From: a bacterium
Lineage (GTDB): Bacteria; Actinomycetota; Acidimicrobiia; Spongiisociales; Spongiisociaceae
Assembly (NCBI GenBank): GCA_026710435.1
Contig: JAPOQZ010000074.1
Coordinates: 33,843-97,842, forward strand
Length of the DNA stretch: 64,000 bases
Direction of reading: 5' to 3'
Each line of letters begins with the position of its first letter. Position 1 is the first letter of the stretch. Below the pieces are notes generated by a model. The model was not told the DNA's origin. It saw only the letters and a list, made by a program, of their open reading frames with translations, and ran no database searches. The position numbers and the translations under genes were made by a program. This document shows positions 7,755 to 18,167 of the stretch, piece after piece.

Positions 7755-9109
7755 TGTCCCGCAACCCTGCCACCACCGACATCTGGGTATCCGGCACCGA
7801 GGTCCCGGAGGTACCCGAGTGGATGGTGGCGGGCACCGACGAGGGCGCCCAGGAGATGAACCGGGAGGAGACCCGGGACCGGGCGGTGGAGCAGCGAGGC
7901 AGCCGGGTCGTCGACGACTGGGTCATCGACGATGCGGTGGCGGACGACGAGCGCATGACCGTCAACATGGGCCCTCAGCATCCCTCCACCCACGGGGTTC
8001 TGCGGCTCAACCTCGAGTTGGAGGGCGAGATCGTGCGCCGGATCAAGCCGGTCATCGGCTACCTCCACACCGGTATGGAGAAGACCGCCGAGACCCTGAC
8101 GTTCCTGCAGGGTGGGACCAATGTGACCCGGATGGACTATCTGGCGCCCCTTCACAACGAGCTCTGCTATTCACTGGCGGTGGAGAAACTGCTCGGCGTG
8201 GAGATCCCTCCCCGAGCCCAGGCGATCCGGGTGCTGATGACCGAACTGAATCGGATCTCGTCCCATCTCGTGGCCACCGCCACCAACGGCATGGACATCG
8301 GCGCCCTCTCCATGATGATGTACGGGTTCCGGGAGAGGGAACTCGTCCTCGCCTTCTTCGAGAAGACCACCGGCCTGCGCATGAACCACAACTACATCCG
8401 ACCGGGCGGGGTTGCTGCCGATCTCCCCGACGGGTGGGAGGACGACGTGGAGGAGATCCTCGAACGGATACCTGCCGCCATGCGGGACTACGAGGATCTG
8501 CTGAAGGAGAACTCGATCTGGAAGGGACGAACCCAGGGTATCGGGATCATCACCGCCGAGGAGTGCCTCGCCTACGGGATCACCGGTCCCACTCTCCGGG
8601 CGACCGGAGTGGAGTGGGACCTGCGCCGCTCGCAGCCCTACTCGGGTATCGAATCGTACGACTTCGACGTCGTCACCGGCAGCCGAGGCGATGTCTACGA
8701 TCGCTACCGCGTGAGGATCGGCGAGATGCGGCAGTCGCTGCGGATCGTGGCCCAGGTCGCCGACAGCATGCCGCGCGGCGATTACAGGACAGGGGACCGC
8801 AAGGTGTCGCCACCTCCCCGGCGCCGGATCGACGAGTCGATGGAGGCGCTGATCCACCACTTCAAGATCTACACCGAGGGTTTCAAGGTCCCGGCCGGCG
8901 AGACGTACGTGGCGATCGAGTCCCCCCGGGGCGAACTCGGCTGCTACCTCGTGTCCGACGGGGGCGGATCCCCGCTACGGATGCACACGCGGGCACCGTC
9001 ATTCTCCAACCTCCAAGCCCTGCCGATCATGATGGCCGACTCGCTGGTGGCCGATACGGTCGCCTGCATCGCCTCGCTTGATCCCGTCATGGGCGACGTG
9101 GACCGGTAA
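7754..9109 (+). CDS. nuoD: NADH-quinone oxidoreductase subunit D
   Basis: The protein has 451 residues. It forms the quinone pocket together with NuoB. Visible signatures are MTVNMGPQHPSTHGVLRL (about 71-88), GYLHTGMEK, and the C-terminal ESPRGELGCYLVSDG. About 65 acidic residues precede the conserved core, an N-terminal extension that is not part of the usual fold. It starts at the ATG overlapping the nuoC stop. It is homologous to the large subunit of NiFe hydrogenases but lacks the metal-binding cysteines, as expected for complex I. Confidence 0.97.
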   Translation: MSRNPATTDIWVSGTEVPEVPEWMVAGTDEGAQEMNREETRDRAVEQRGSRVVDDWVIDDAVADDERMTVNMGPQHPSTHGVLRLNLELEGEIVRRIKPVIGYLHTGMEKTAETLTFLQGGTNVTRMDYLAPLHNELCYSLAVEKLLGVEIPPRAQAIRVLMTELNRISSHLVATATNGMDIGALSMMMYGFRERELVLAFFEKTTGLRMNHNYIRPGGVAADLPDGWEDDVEEILERIPAAMRDYEDLLKENSIWKGRTQGIGIITAEECLAYGITGPTLRATGVEWDLRRSQPYSGIESYDFDVVTGSRGDVYDRYRVRIGEMRQSLRIVAQVADSMPRGDYRTGDRKVSPPPRRRIDESMEALIHHFKIYTEGFKVPAGETYVAIESPRGELGCYLVSDGGGSPLRMHTRAPSFSNLQALPIMMADSLVADTVACIASLDPVMGDVDR

Positions 9110-9115
9110 TTGGCC

Positions 9116-11116
9116 ATGTCCTACACCTGGTCGGCGGTAGCGGAGGAGCGTGCCCGTAAGGTCATAGCCTCCTATCCCCAGCGGCGCTCTGCTGTGATGC
9201 CGCTGCTATACATCGCGATGCGGGAGGATCTCGATCAGGGCAGCGACCGGCTCACGCCGGAAGGGATGCGCCGGGTGGCTGAATTGGTCGGGCTCACACC
9301 AGCCCAGGTCTCGGCGGTGGCCAGTTTCTACACGATGTACAAGCGGGAGCCGGTAGGCCGGTATCTCGTGTCGGTGTGCACCTCACTCTCCTGCTGGCTG
9401 GGTGGCGCCGACGACGTCCTGCACGCGGTCGAGGACGAGGCCGGTGCTCCCTCCGGCGGTACTGGGAGCGACGATCTCATCTCTCCCGAGCACGTCGAAT
9501 GCATCGGGGCCTGCGCGGGAGCGCCGGCACTTCAGGTCAACTACGAGTTCGTGGAAGGCGTCACCCCCGGCAAGGCCCGGCAGATGGTCAGGTGGCTCCG
9601 GACCGAGCGGCCCCTCGAGGTGACCGGCGACGAACTCCAGAAACGCTTCGGGGGTCGTACATCCTTCCCGTGGGCGATACCCGATGCGGTGGGTGCCGGC
9701 GGGCCCGTCCCTGCATTCTCTGCGTTCGGAACGGAAGTACCTGCCGGGCTGCTGGAGCCGGATCCGCAGGAGGTGGCTCCGACGACCGGCAACGGCGAGT
9801 CTCCGATGATCCTCACCGCCCGGATGAACGAGCACCCCCGGACCAGCCACATGCTCACTACCTACGAAACCACCGGCGGCTACGCCGCTCTCCGCAAGGT
9901 CCTCGAGCAGCCCGGCATCGCACCTGGCGACATCACCGCCGAGCTCAAGACCTCGATGCTGCGCGGGCGGGGCGGGGCGGGATTCCCCGCCGGCGTCAAA
10001 TGGGGCTTCCTGGCGCCCCCCCGGCCCTCGTACCTGGTGGTGAACGCCGACGAGTCCGAACCGGGTACCTTCAAGGATCGCCAGCTCATGGAACGAGACC
10101 CCCACCAACTGGTCGAAGGTGTTGTGATCTCCTCCTACGCCAACGAGGCCCACCACGCCTTCATCTACGTGCGTGGCGAATATCCGAGGGCTGCCAGGCG
10201 GGTCCAGGACGCCGTCGACGAGGCCTACGCAGCCGGTTACCTGGGCCGGGACATCCTCGGCTCCGGATACGACCTGGAGGTGACGGTGCACGTCGGGGCG
10301 GGGGCGTACATATGCGGCGAGGAGACCGGCCTCCTCAACAGCCTGGAAGGTCGTCGCGGCGAACCCCGTCTCAAACCTCCTTACTTCCCGGCTGCGAAGG
10401 GCCTCTACATGATGCCCACGATCGTCAACAACGTCGAGACCCTCGCCAACATCCCATGGATAATCAACAACGGCGGGCCCGCCTACGCGGCGATCGGTCC
10501 GCCGGCCTCGCCGGGACGCCGCATGTGTTCGATCTCGGGCCACGTCAACCGGCCCGGAAACTACGAGATCGTAGAGGGCCTCACCTGGCGGGACCTGATC
10601 TTCGACGTGGCGGGAGGCATGCGCGACGGCAACCGTCTCAAGGCCTGGGTGCCGGGAGGCGCATCGTCTCCCTGGTTCGTGCCCGAACTCCACCTTGACA
10701 CCGAGGTCACCAAGGAAGCCATCGACGGGCACGGCTCGATGACCGGGTCAGGAGCGGTGATCGTGATGGACGAGACGACCGACATGGTGGCGGCGGCGGA
10801 GCGCCTCGTCCGCTTCTTCGCCCACGAGTCCTGTGGACAGTGCACCCCTTGCCGGGAAGGAACCGTCTGGCTGGACTTGATCCTGAGACGGGTCATGGAC
10901 GGGCAGGGTCGTCCGGTGGACGCCGACCTCCTACTCGACGTATCGGACAACATCTCGCCCGGACTCAACTGGCCCCCGGCGATGACCACGATCTGCCCGC
11001 TGGGGCCGTCCGCTGTCTCTCCGGTTGTTTCCCTGCTCCGGTACTTTCCGGAGGAGATAGAGGCCTACGTACGCCAGGCCAACCTGATCCCGGTAATGAT
11101 CGGAGGTCTGCGTTGA
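9116..11116 (+). CDS. nuoEF: fused NuoE-NuoF (NADH-binding module of complex I)
   Basis: A single open frame joins two subunits that are normally separate. Residues about 1-180 are NuoE: thioredoxin-like 2Fe-2S ligands CTSLSC and CIGACAG. A linker (about 180-232) rich in Pro, Gly and Ala follows. Residues about 233-668 are NuoF: RGRGGAGFPAG (FMN/NADH glycine-rich loop), NADESEPGTFKDR, GAGAYICGEETGLLNSLEG, and the 4Fe-4S ligands SCGQCTPCREGT. No stop codon separates them. The same order occurs in HoxF of bidirectional hydrogenases, but here the gene lies inside a normal nuo operon. Start ATG 9116; TTG 9110 is possible. A separate NuoF start at ATG 9806 has only a weak ribosome site. Confidence 0.93.
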   Translation: MSYTWSAVAEERARKVIASYPQRRSAVMPLLYIAMREDLDQGSDRLTPEGMRRVAELVGLTPAQVSAVASFYTMYKREPVGRYLVSVCTSLSCWLGGADDVLHAVEDEAGAPSGGTGSDDLISPEHVECIGACAGAPALQVNYEFVEGVTPGKARQMVRWLRTERPLEVTGDELQKRFGGRTSFPWAIPDAVGAGGPVPAFSAFGTEVPAGLLEPDPQEVAPTTGNGESPMILTARMNEHPRTSHMLTTYETTGGYAALRKVLEQPGIAPGDITAELKTSMLRGRGGAGFPAGVKWGFLAPPRPSYLVVNADESEPGTFKDRQLMERDPHQLVEGVVISSYANEAHHAFIYVRGEYPRAARRVQDAVDEAYAAGYLGRDILGSGYDLEVTVHVGAGAYICGEETGLLNSLEGRRGEPRLKPPYFPAAKGLYMMPTIVNNVETLANIPWIINNGGPAYAAIGPPASPGRRMCSISGHVNRPGNYEIVEGLTWRDLIFDVAGGMRDGNRLKAWVPGGASSPWFVPELHLDTEVTKEAIDGHGSMTGSGAVIVMDETTDMVAAAERLVRFFAHESCGQCTPCREGTVWLDLILRRVMDGQGRPVDADLLLDVSDNISPGLNWPPAMTTICPLGPSAVSPVVSLLRYFPEEIEAYVRQANLIPVMIGGLR

Positions 11117-13545
11117 CCACGGCGGAGCGTCCGGTGGTGCGGCTCACGATCGACGGAACAGAGGTCGAGGCCGCAGCCGGCGAGCTACTGATAAAGGCCG
11201 CTGAGGACTCTGGAACCTACGTTCCGCGCTTCTGCTGGCATCCGCGCATGAACCCGGTCGGCATGTGCAGGATGTGCCTCGTCGAACTCGAGACTCCCCG
11301 AGGCCGCCTGATCATTCCGTCTTGCATGCAGCCGGTGAGCGACGGCATGGTGGTCTACGCCGAATCAGAGGCGGCTCGCAAGGCACAGGAGGGGGTGCTG
11401 GAGTTCCTACTCCTCAACCATCCCTTGGACTGCCCGGTGTGCGATAAGGGCGGCGAGTGTCCGCTCCAGGATCAAACCATGTCCTACGGACCCGGCGAGA
11501 GCCGCTTCGTCGAGGAGAAGCGCCACTTTGCCAAGCCGATCCCGATCAGCGATCTGGTGCTGTTGGATCGCGAGCGATGCATACTGTGCGCCCGCTGCAC
11601 CCGGTTCGCGGACGAGATATCGGGCGACCCGCTGATCGAGTTCCAAAACCGAGGCAACTACACGCAGGTGCTGACCTTCCCCGACGAGCCGTTCAACTCC
11701 TACTTCTCGGGCAACACCGTGCAGATCTGTCCCGTTGGAGCGTTGACCGCCGTGCCTTACCGCTTCCGGGCCCGTCCCTGGGATCTTCAAGTTGCCGAGA
11801 GCACCGGCATGGTTCATACCGAGGGGAGCCGCCTGGCAGTCCATGCCTCGCAGAATCGGGTGCTGCGACTGCTCGGTGTGGATAACGGTGCCACCAACCA
11901 AGGCTGGCTGTCGGACAAGGAACGCTTCGGTTTCGAGTTCGTCAACTCGCCCGACCGGCTCCGCACACCCCTCATCCGGGAAGGGTCCGGATTCCGCGAA
12001 GCAGGATGGGGAGAGGCCCTCGACCTGGTGGCGCAGCGGCTCACCGCTGCAATTGCCGACCGGGGAGGGTCTTCGGTGGCCGCCCTCGGCGGCGCGCGGG
12101 GCACCAACGAGGACGCGTACGCCCTGTCCAAGTTCATGCGGGTGGCGGTCGGCTCCAACAACCTCGACGCGCAGTTGGGAGACGGGCTCGACGCTCGGTT
12201 CCTGGCCGCCTTGGCGGGCCGGGGGCGGATCGACGACCTCGAGTCGGCCCGCACCATCCTGCTGTGGGGACCGGACGTGAAGGAGACCCATCCCATCCTC
12301 TACCTGCGGGTTCGTAGAGCGGCCCAGGAGTTGGGCGCCACCCTGATCGTCGTACATCCGAGGGGTACCGGCTTGGATGATCGGACCACCCACAAGCTCA
12401 CCTACCAGCCCGGCACCGGTTCAGCCTTGCTCGAGCGGGTCGAAGCCGGGGAGGGTGAACTCGGCGCTGTACGGACCGCTATGGAGCGTGGTCCGTTGCT
12501 TGCTCTGGTCGGCCGCCCCGGTCTCGGAGAGGATGCTCGCCTGGCCGAGTCGGTGGCCGCCTTCGCGAGGGGCCTCGGGGCGAGCGTTCTTCCGCTCGTC
12601 CATCGGGGTAACACGTTCGGAGCGCTGGATATGGGTGTCGCCCCGGACCTGCTGCCGGGTCGGGTGCTCCTCGAGGGGGCGGGAGCTGCACCGGAGTTGC
12701 TGTCGGACTGGCGTTCGATACCCGGCGAGCCCGGTCTCGACGCTCTGGGCATCGCAGCCCGTGCCGCCGCCCGCGGGATTGCCGTCCTCATGCTGTGCGG
12801 CGCGGACCCGGTCCGTGACCTTGTGGGCTCCGACGGACGTGCCCTCCTGTCCAGTGCCGGGTTCGTGGTCGCCCTCGATCTGTTCCTCACCGATTCCTCG
12901 CGCCGGGCCGACGTGGTTCTTCCGGCACTGGGCTTCGCGGAGAAGAAGGGCACGGCGACCAACCTGGAGGGAAGGGTGCAGATGGTCAACCGCCTCGTAC
13001 CCGGACCCGGGCAGGCCCGCGCGGACTGGTCGATTCTCGACGACCTGGCGACGCGGATGGGGCGTCCCATCGGACTGGCGTCGGGCAAGGAGATCGCCGC
13101 GGAGATCTCCAGGGTGGCTCCGGCCTACTCCGGGATCACCTGGGATCATCTCGAATGGGATGCCCGGGAGGGGGCGGTGGTGCCGATCGATGGCGCCGTC
13201 CAGCCGGTCACCTACGAGCCACGCCGCCGGACCTCGCCGAAGGAGGCGCCGCGCTACTCGCTCCATCTGGCCCGCACCCTCTACGACGACGGAGTGCTCC
13301 TGCGGCACTGCCCATCCCTATCCCGGCAGGCACCGGGCGCTTCCGCTCATCTGACACCGGCACATGCAGCTTCGGTCGGGGTCGGGGAAGGTGACCCGGT
13401 CACTTTCCGGATAGGCGAACATTCGCTGACCCTGCCTGTGCGGTTGGACCCGACCCTCCATGAGGGGACCGTCTACGTACCGTTCAACCAGGCCGACCTG
13501 CCGCCGTTGGGCGGCAGGAACCTCGAAGTCGGGGGATGGGCCTGA
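11113..13545 (+). CDS. nuoG: NADH-quinone oxidoreductase subunit G
   Basis: The protein has 810 residues. Order of sites: 2Fe-2S cluster (FCWHP...CRMCLVELE...SCMQP), the His/Cys cluster [17 protein letters not shown], the 4Fe-4S cluster [12 protein letters not shown]...CPVGAL, then a large molybdopterin-oxidoreductase-like domain. The segment that carries the optional N7 cluster in some species has no cysteines here (WLSDK instead of WLCDK), so N7 is absent. The start is TTG 11113, overlapping the nuoEF stop; the open frame further upstream lies over nuoF. The stop codon overlaps the nuoH ATG. Confidence 0.95.
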   Translation: MTTAERPVVRLTIDGTEVEAAAGELLIKAAEDSGTYVPRFCWHPRMNPVGMCRMCLVELETPRGRLIIPSCMQPVSDGMVVYAESEAARKAQEGVLEFLLLNHPLDCPVCDKGGECPLQDQTMSYGPGESRFVEEKRHFAKPIPISDLVLLDRERCILCARCTRFADEISGDPLIEFQNRGNYTQVLTFPDEPFNSYFSGNTVQICPVGALTAVPYRFRARPWDLQVAESTGMVHTEGSRLAVHASQNRVLRLLGVDNGATNQGWLSDKERFGFEFVNSPDRLRTPLIREGSGFREAGWGEALDLVAQRLTAAIADRGGSSVAALGGARGTNEDAYALSKFMRVAVGSNNLDAQLGDGLDARFLAALAGRGRIDDLESARTILLWGPDVKETHPILYLRVRRAAQELGATLIVVHPRGTGLDDRTTHKLTYQPGTGSALLERVEAGEGELGAVRTAMERGPLLALVGRPGLGEDARLAESVAAFARGLGASVLPLVHRGNTFGALDMGVAPDLLPGRVLLEGAGAAPELLSDWRSIPGEPGLDALGIAARAAARGIAVLMLCGADPVRDLVGSDGRALLSSAGFVVALDLFLTDSSRRADVVLPALGFAEKKGTATNLEGRVQMVNRLVPGPGQARADWSILDDLATRMGRPIGLASGKEIAAEISRVAPAYSGITWDHLEWDAREGAVVPIDGAVQPVTYEPRRRTSPKEAPRYSLHLARTLYDDGVLLRHCPSLSRQAPGASAHLTPAHAASVGVGEGDPVTFRIGEHSLTLPVRLDPTLHEGTVYVPFNQADLPPLGGRNLEVGGWA

Positions 13546-14630
13546 TGGACTGGATAGACGTGGCACTCGTCGTCGCACGCGTGCTGGTGGTGTTCGGCCT
13601 TCTAACCGGAGTGACCGTGCTGCTCATCTGGTTCGAGCGCAAGGTCGTGGCGGGTATGCAGAACCGCGTGGGCCCGGACCGGGCCGGACCCTGGGGCGTG
13701 CTCCAGACCCTGGCCGACGGGGTCAAACTCTTCTTCAAGGAGCAGGTGACCCCCCGGAAGGTGGAGCTGGGCCTGTACTTGGCGGCACCGATGCTGGCTG
13801 CCATCCCCGCCTTCCTCATGTTCATGGTGATCCCGTTCGGGAGGCCCTTCCAGGTGACCCTCGGCGGGGAAGTCCGGACGGTTCCGCTCCAAGGGGCCGA
13901 CCTCAACGTAGGGCTCCTCTACATCCTGGCCATGTCGTCGGTGGCCGTCTACGCCGTGGTGCTGGCCGGGTGGGCCTCCGGCTCGAAGTACCCGCTGCTC
14001 GGAGGGGTGCGCGCCACTGCCCAGGCCATCTCGTACGAGGCAGCGATGGGGCTCTCACTCGTTCCGGTGGTGCTGTTCGTGGGGTCCATGCGCGTCTCGG
14101 AGATAGTCGCCGCCCAGTCGGGCACCCTCACCTTCTTCAACCAGGCGATAGGGCTGCCCGCATGGAACCTGTTCGTCCTGGCGCCTTCGTTCATCATCTT
14201 CTTCATCGCCGCGGTGGCCGAGACCAACCGGGCCCCGTTCGATCTCGTGGAAGCCGAGCAGGAGATCGTGGGGGGTTTCCACACCGAGTACTCGGGACTG
14301 CGGTTCGCGCTCTTCTTCCTGGCCGAGTACATCAATATCTTCACGATGTCGGCGCTGGCCGTGACCCTCTTCCTGGGCGGCTGGGCGGGACCCACCTGGG
14401 ACGGGTCGCTCCCCGCATTGGTGAGCGGTCTCCTGCCCACCGTCTGGTTCTTCCTGAAGGTGCTGGTGTTCCTGTTCGTATACGTATGGCTCAGGGCCAC
14501 CCTTCCCCGCCTGCGCTACGACCAGCTCATGACCCTCGGGTGGAAGCGGCTCATCCCGGCCTCCCTGGTCTGGCTGTTCTGCATCGGAGGGGCACTGGCC
14601 TACCGTCAATTCGGGCTTCCTTGGAGTTGA
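13545..14630 (+). CDS. nuoH: NADH-quinone oxidoreductase subunit H
   Basis: The protein has 361 residues and about eight to nine membrane helices. Family motifs are seen: [28 protein letters not shown] and [16 protein letters not shown] (the charged loop of the quinone channel), plus FFLAEY. It links the peripheral and membrane arms and shapes the quinone chamber. The ATG overlaps the nuoG stop (TGATG). It is followed after one base by nuoI. Confidence 0.96.
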   Translation: MDWIDVALVVARVLVVFGLLTGVTVLLIWFERKVVAGMQNRVGPDRAGPWGVLQTLADGVKLFFKEQVTPRKVELGLYLAAPMLAAIPAFLMFMVIPFGRPFQVTLGGEVRTVPLQGADLNVGLLYILAMSSVAVYAVVLAGWASGSKYPLLGGVRATAQAISYEAAMGLSLVPVVLFVGSMRVSEIVAAQSGTLTFFNQAIGLPAWNLFVLAPSFIIFFIAAVAETNRAPFDLVEAEQEIVGGFHTEYSGLRFALFFLAEYINIFTMSALAVTLFLGGWAGPTWDGSLPALVSGLLPTVWFFLKVLVFLFVYVWLRATLPRLRYDQLMTLGWKRLIPASLVWLFCIGGALAYRQFGLPWS

Positions 14631-14631
14631 A

Positions 14632-15291
14632 ATGGGACCTGTAGAGGCATTCCTGAAAGGCATGGCGGTAACCGGACGCCAGTTCATCGCCACCGTGTTC
14701 GGGAAGGGTCTGGTGACCACCAGGTATCCCCAGGAAATGCGGGAGAAACCGCAGCGCTTCCACGGACGCCACGTCCTGAACCGCTACGAGGACGGGATGG
14801 AGAAGTGCATCGGCTGCGAGCTGTGCGCCGGCGCCTGTCCGGCTCGATGCATATACGTCAGGGGCGCCGACAACCCGACCGACCAGCCGGTCAGTCCCGG
14901 CGAGCGCTACGGCTTCGTGTACGAGATCAACATGCTCCGCTGCATCTTCTGCGGGCTCTGTGTAGAGGCCTGCCCAACCGAGGCCATCACCCACACTCAA
15001 CTCTTCGAGATGTCCACCACCAACCGCTCGGACGCCATCTATACGAAGAAGGAACTCCTGGTGGATGAGAGCGGGAACCCCAACCACATGTTCGAGACCG
15101 ACCGGTTCGCTGATTTCGAGGAGCTCAGCAAGGCGGACGGGTGGATGCGGGCCACCTCCCCGCAGGGCCGGGCTGCCTACGAGGGCCAGGTTGCCTGGTC
15201 CGGATCGGCAGGTGCCGGTGTGCGGCCCTCCGAGGTGGGCCAGTCCGCCGCCGAAGAGGGGGAATCAGGGTCGCGGACGGAGGACGCCTGA
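14632..15291 (+). CDS. nuoI: NADH-quinone oxidoreductase subunit I
   Basis: The protein has 219 residues. Two 4Fe-4S ferredoxin motifs are seen: [15 protein letters not shown] (about 59-73) and [15 protein letters not shown] (about 104-118), which hold clusters N6a and N6b that feed NuoB. The first about 20 residues form the amphipathic segment that anchors it to the membrane arm. The last about 50 residues are a Ser/Gly/Glu-rich tail not seen in shorter homologues. The stop codon overlaps the nuoJ ATG. Confidence 0.96.
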   Translation: MGPVEAFLKGMAVTGRQFIATVFGKGLVTTRYPQEMREKPQRFHGRHVLNRYEDGMEKCIGCELCAGACPARCIYVRGADNPTDQPVSPGERYGFVYEINMLRCIFCGLCVEACPTEAITHTQLFEMSTTNRSDAIYTKKELLVDESGNPNHMFETDRFADFEELSKADGWMRATSPQGRAAYEGQVAWSGSAGAGVRPSEVGQSAAEEGESGSRTEDA

Positions 15292-15890
15292 TGGTCGAAC
15301 TGGTCATCTTCGTTCTGATGGGAGCGGTGACCCTGGGCGGAGCCGTGGCCGTGGTGAAAGCGCGCAACCCTGTGTACGGGGCGATGGGGTTGATGGCCAC
15401 CCTTTTCGCCCTGGCGGTCTTCTATGTGGTGCACCTCGCCCATTTCGTGGCCGCCGTCCAGGTAATCGTGTACGCCGGTGCCGTGATCACGCTGTTCCTG
15501 TTCGTGATCATGTTCGTGGGGGTGGACCGGGCCGAGCGGTTGACCGAGAAGCTTTCGGTCCAGCGACCGGTGGCTCTCGTGCTTCTCGTGGCGGTCGTGG
15601 TGCTGGCCGGGGTGCTGGTTCTCACGGATCGTTTCGACTGGGTGATCACCACCGGGGGCGAGCCGGCCGCCGTGAGTGGAACGGTCGAGGAGATAGGCTC
15701 CAACCTGATCGTCGCTGACGCTCCCGGGGATCCCCGGGCTTCCCGTTGGCTGCTTCCCTTCGAGGCTACTTCCCTCCTGCTGGTGGTGGCGGCAGTCGGT
15801 GCTATCTCCCTGGCGTTCTACCGTCCCCGGCGCCGGGAAGGCGCCGACGACGGTCTCAAAGGGACTGACACGGGAGGGAGGGCACCGTGA
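15291..15890 (+). CDS. nuoJ: NADH-quinone oxidoreductase subunit J
   Basis: The protein has 199 residues and five membrane helices. The motif [20 protein letters not shown] (about 56-75) is the NuoJ helix that carries the pi-bulge near the proton path. A loop of about 40 residues and a final helix ([15 protein letters not shown]) follow. It starts with the ATG overlapping the nuoI stop, and its end overlaps nuoK by four bases. Confidence 0.93.
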   Translation: MVELVIFVLMGAVTLGGAVAVVKARNPVYGAMGLMATLFALAVFYVVHLAHFVAAVQVIVYAGAVITLFLFVIMFVGVDRAERLTEKLSVQRPVALVLLVAVVVLAGVLVLTDRFDWVITTGGEPAAVSGTVEEIGSNLIVADAPGDPRASRWLLPFEATSLLLVVAAVGAISLAFYRPRRREGADDGLKGTDTGGRAP

Positions 15891-16192
15891 TCGTCACGGC
15901 CGGTTGGTACATGACCCTGGCCGCGGTGCTGTTCCTCGTCGGAGCCGGCGGGTTGCTCCTGCGCAACAACGCCCTCGTGATGTTCATGTCAGTGGAGTTG
16001 ATGCTCAACGCCGTGAACCTGACCTTCGTGGCCGCGGCCCGGGCGCACGGAGACATCGGAGGCCAGATGGCGGTGCTCTTCGTCCTGGTTGTGGCGGCGG
16101 CCGAGGTGGCCGTGGGCTTGGCGATCATCGTGTCGATCTTCCGTTCCCGCCAGACGGCCTCGGTCGACGACCTGTCAGAGCTAGCAGGATGA
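15887..16192 (+). CDS. nuoK: NADH-quinone oxidoreductase subunit K
   Basis: The protein has 101 residues and three membrane helices. The conserved glutamates of the proton path lie in [13 protein letters not shown] (about 34-46) and [14 protein letters not shown] (about 66-79). It starts with GTG, overlapping the nuoJ stop. It is a membrane-arm antiporter-like subunit (MrpC homologue). A 72-base gap to nuoL follows. Confidence 0.95.
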   Translation: MIVTAGWYMTLAAVLFLVGAGGLLLRNNALVMFMSVELMLNAVNLTFVAAARAHGDIGGQMAVLFVLVVAAAEVAVGLAIIVSIFRSRQTASVDDLSELAG

Positions 16193-16264
16193 TCCGCGTG
16201 GCCACGTCGTTCACGCGTGGGGCCGGTCGCCCGGATTGCGAGTTACAGGGCAGAAGGCCCGAGC

Positions 16265-18166
16265 GTGGCTGACTACCTCTGGCTCGTCATAGCCCTGCCG
16301 CTCGGAGCGGCGCTGTTCAACCACTTCGCGGGTCGCCGGCTCGGCGAGCCCCTGGCCGCGGGTCCCGCCATCCTGGCGGTGCTGGGTTCCTTCGGGTATG
16401 CGGCGGCGGCCTCCCTCGACTTCTTCATCTCGGAACGCTCCTCGGAGGAAGCGGTCGCTGTGGTCCACCTCTTCGACTGGATACCCGGCTTGGGCGCCAC
16501 CGCGGAACTCCTGTGGGATCCCCTTTCAGCCACGATGACGCTCGTGGTGACCGGCGTGGGCGCCCTCATCCACATCTACGCGGTGGGGTACATGCACGGC
16601 GACCCTCGCTTCAGCCGTTTCTTCACCTACCTGAACCTGTTCATCGCCTCCATGCTGATCCTGGTTCTAGCCAACAACTTCGCCCTGCTGTTCGTCGGAT
16701 GGGAATTGGTGGGTCTCTGCTCCTACCTTCTCATCTCGTTCTGGTACACGAGGCCATCGGCGGCCGCGGCCGGAAAGAAGGCCTTCATCGTGAACCGGAT
16801 CGGCGACTTCGGGTTCATGGTGGCCCTGATGCTGGTGTTCACCTCGTTCGGCACCCTCTCCTACACGGAGGTTCTGCACGATCCGGGAGAGGTCATCGGA
16901 GCAGCGACCGCCACAGCCATCGGACTGTTGCTGCTCGTCGGTGCAGCCGGCAAGTCTGCGCAGCTTCCCCTCTACGTGTGGTTGCCCGACGCGATGGAGG
17001 GTCCCACTCCGGTCTCTGCGCTGATCCATGCCGCGACCATGGTCACCGCCGGTGTGTACATGGTGGCTCGGACGGGCGCGATCTACGGTCTTTCGGATGT
17101 CGCCGGCGGGATCGTCGCCACCGTGGGCGCTCTGACAGCGCTCCTCGCCGCCACCATCGCCATCGCCCAGCGGGACATAAAGCGGGTTCTGGCATATTCG
17201 ACCATCAGCCAACTCGGCTACATGTTCATGGCGGTCGGCGTGGCAGGCTACGTAGCCGGCCTGTTCCATCTGGTGACTCACGCGGTGTTCAAAGCGCTGC
17301 TCTTCCTCGGTGCCGGCTCGGTCATCCACGCGATGGCCGACGAGCAGGACATGACGAGGATGGGCGGTCTGCGCGCAAAGATGCCCATCACCCACATCAC
17401 CATGCTGGTGGCGACCCTCTCGATAGCCGGCATCCCACCGCTGGCCGGTTTCTGGTCGAAGGACGAGATACTGGCGGTGCTTTTTGCCAAGGGCGGGTAC
17501 TTCGTCGTTCTGTGGGCGGTGGGGCTGCTCACCGCGCTCCTGACCGCCTTCTACATGGCCCGCCAGTACTTCCTGGTATTCGGCGGGGCACCGCGGTGGG
17601 ATGACGGGGCCGACCCGCACGAGTCGCCCCGGATGATGACCGGCCCGCTGATCGTTCTCGGGCTGCTTACGCTGGTGGTCGGATTCATCAACACCCCGTT
17701 CCGGCTCGGGTTCGAACACTTCCTCGAGCCGGCTTTCGAAGGCGTGTACCTGGCTCACGCTCCCGAGGACGGCTTCCTCGTGGCGGCCCTGGCTCTGGTG
17801 TCGGTGGGCGCCGGGGTGGTCGGTATCGCGATCGCGTTCCTGCTCTACCACAAGGCCCCGGAGCAGACGCGCGAGCGGCTCCTGGGGAGGGTCAGGCACC
17901 CGATGACGGCCTGGGAGCACGGCTACTGGGTGGACGAGATGTACGGCAGGCTGATAGTTCAGCCGGGTATGCGGATCGCGGTGTGGAGCGCTCAGGTGGT
18001 GGATCAGCAGACCATCGACGGGCTGGTCAACGGGATCGGAGGCGCGGTCCGGCGGCTGGGCCAGGGTCTGCGACCGCTCCAGTCCGGTTTCGTGCGTTCC
18101 TACGGCGCCCTGCTAGCCGCCGGCGCCGTGGGCACCGTGGTCTGGATCGTCGTGCGGGGCTTGTGA
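16265..18166 (+). CDS. nuoL: NADH-quinone oxidoreductase subunit L
   Basis: The protein has 633 residues and about 14-16 membrane helices. It is the distal proton-pumping subunit. Key residues of the channel appear in NNFALLFVGWELVGLCSYLL (Glu), GKSAQLPLYVWLPDAMEGPT (Lys and Asp) and HAVFKALLFLGAGS (Lys). The C-terminal part is the long lateral helix region. Start GTG 16265 has AGAAGG seven bases upstream; the frame further upstream is not protein-like. A 300-base gap separates it from nuoM. Confidence 0.95.
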   Translation: MADYLWLVIALPLGAALFNHFAGRRLGEPLAAGPAILAVLGSFGYAAAASLDFFISERSSEEAVAVVHLFDWIPGLGATAELLWDPLSATMTLVVTGVGALIHIYAVGYMHGDPRFSRFFTYLNLFIASMLILVLANNFALLFVGWELVGLCSYLLISFWYTRPSAAAAGKKAFIVNRIGDFGFMVALMLVFTSFGTLSYTEVLHDPGEVIGAATATAIGLLLLVGAAGKSAQLPLYVWLPDAMEGPTPVSALIHAATMVTAGVYMVARTGAIYGLSDVAGGIVATVGALTALLAATIAIAQRDIKRVLAYSTISQLGYMFMAVGVAGYVAGLFHLVTHAVFKALLFLGAGSVIHAMADEQDMTRMGGLRAKMPITHITMLVATLSIAGIPPLAGFWSKDEILAVLFAKGGYFVVLWAVGLLTALLTAFYMARQYFLVFGGAPRWDDGADPHESPRMMTGPLIVLGLLTLVVGFINTPFRLGFEHFLEPAFEGVYLAHAPEDGFLVAALALVSVGAGVVGIAIAFLLYHKAPEQTRERLLGRVRHPMTAWEHGYWVDEMYGRLIVQPGMRIAVWSAQVVDQQTIDGLVNGIGGAVRRLGQGLRPLQSGFVRSYGALLAAGAVGTVVWIVVRGL

Positions 18167-18167
18167 G

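Noticed and set aside
7696..9081. Long plus-strand ORF of 461 codons over nuoD, and similar long ORFs over nuoF, nuoL and nuoN
   Set aside because: They are out-of-frame shadows caused by high GC content; composition is dominated by Arg, Gly, Ala and Pro and the real genes carry the family motifs.
9806..11116. Separate nuoF gene starting at ATG 9806
   Set aside because: No stop codon ends NuoE before it and the ribosome site is weak; a single fused frame is the simpler reading. The alternative is noted in the finding.
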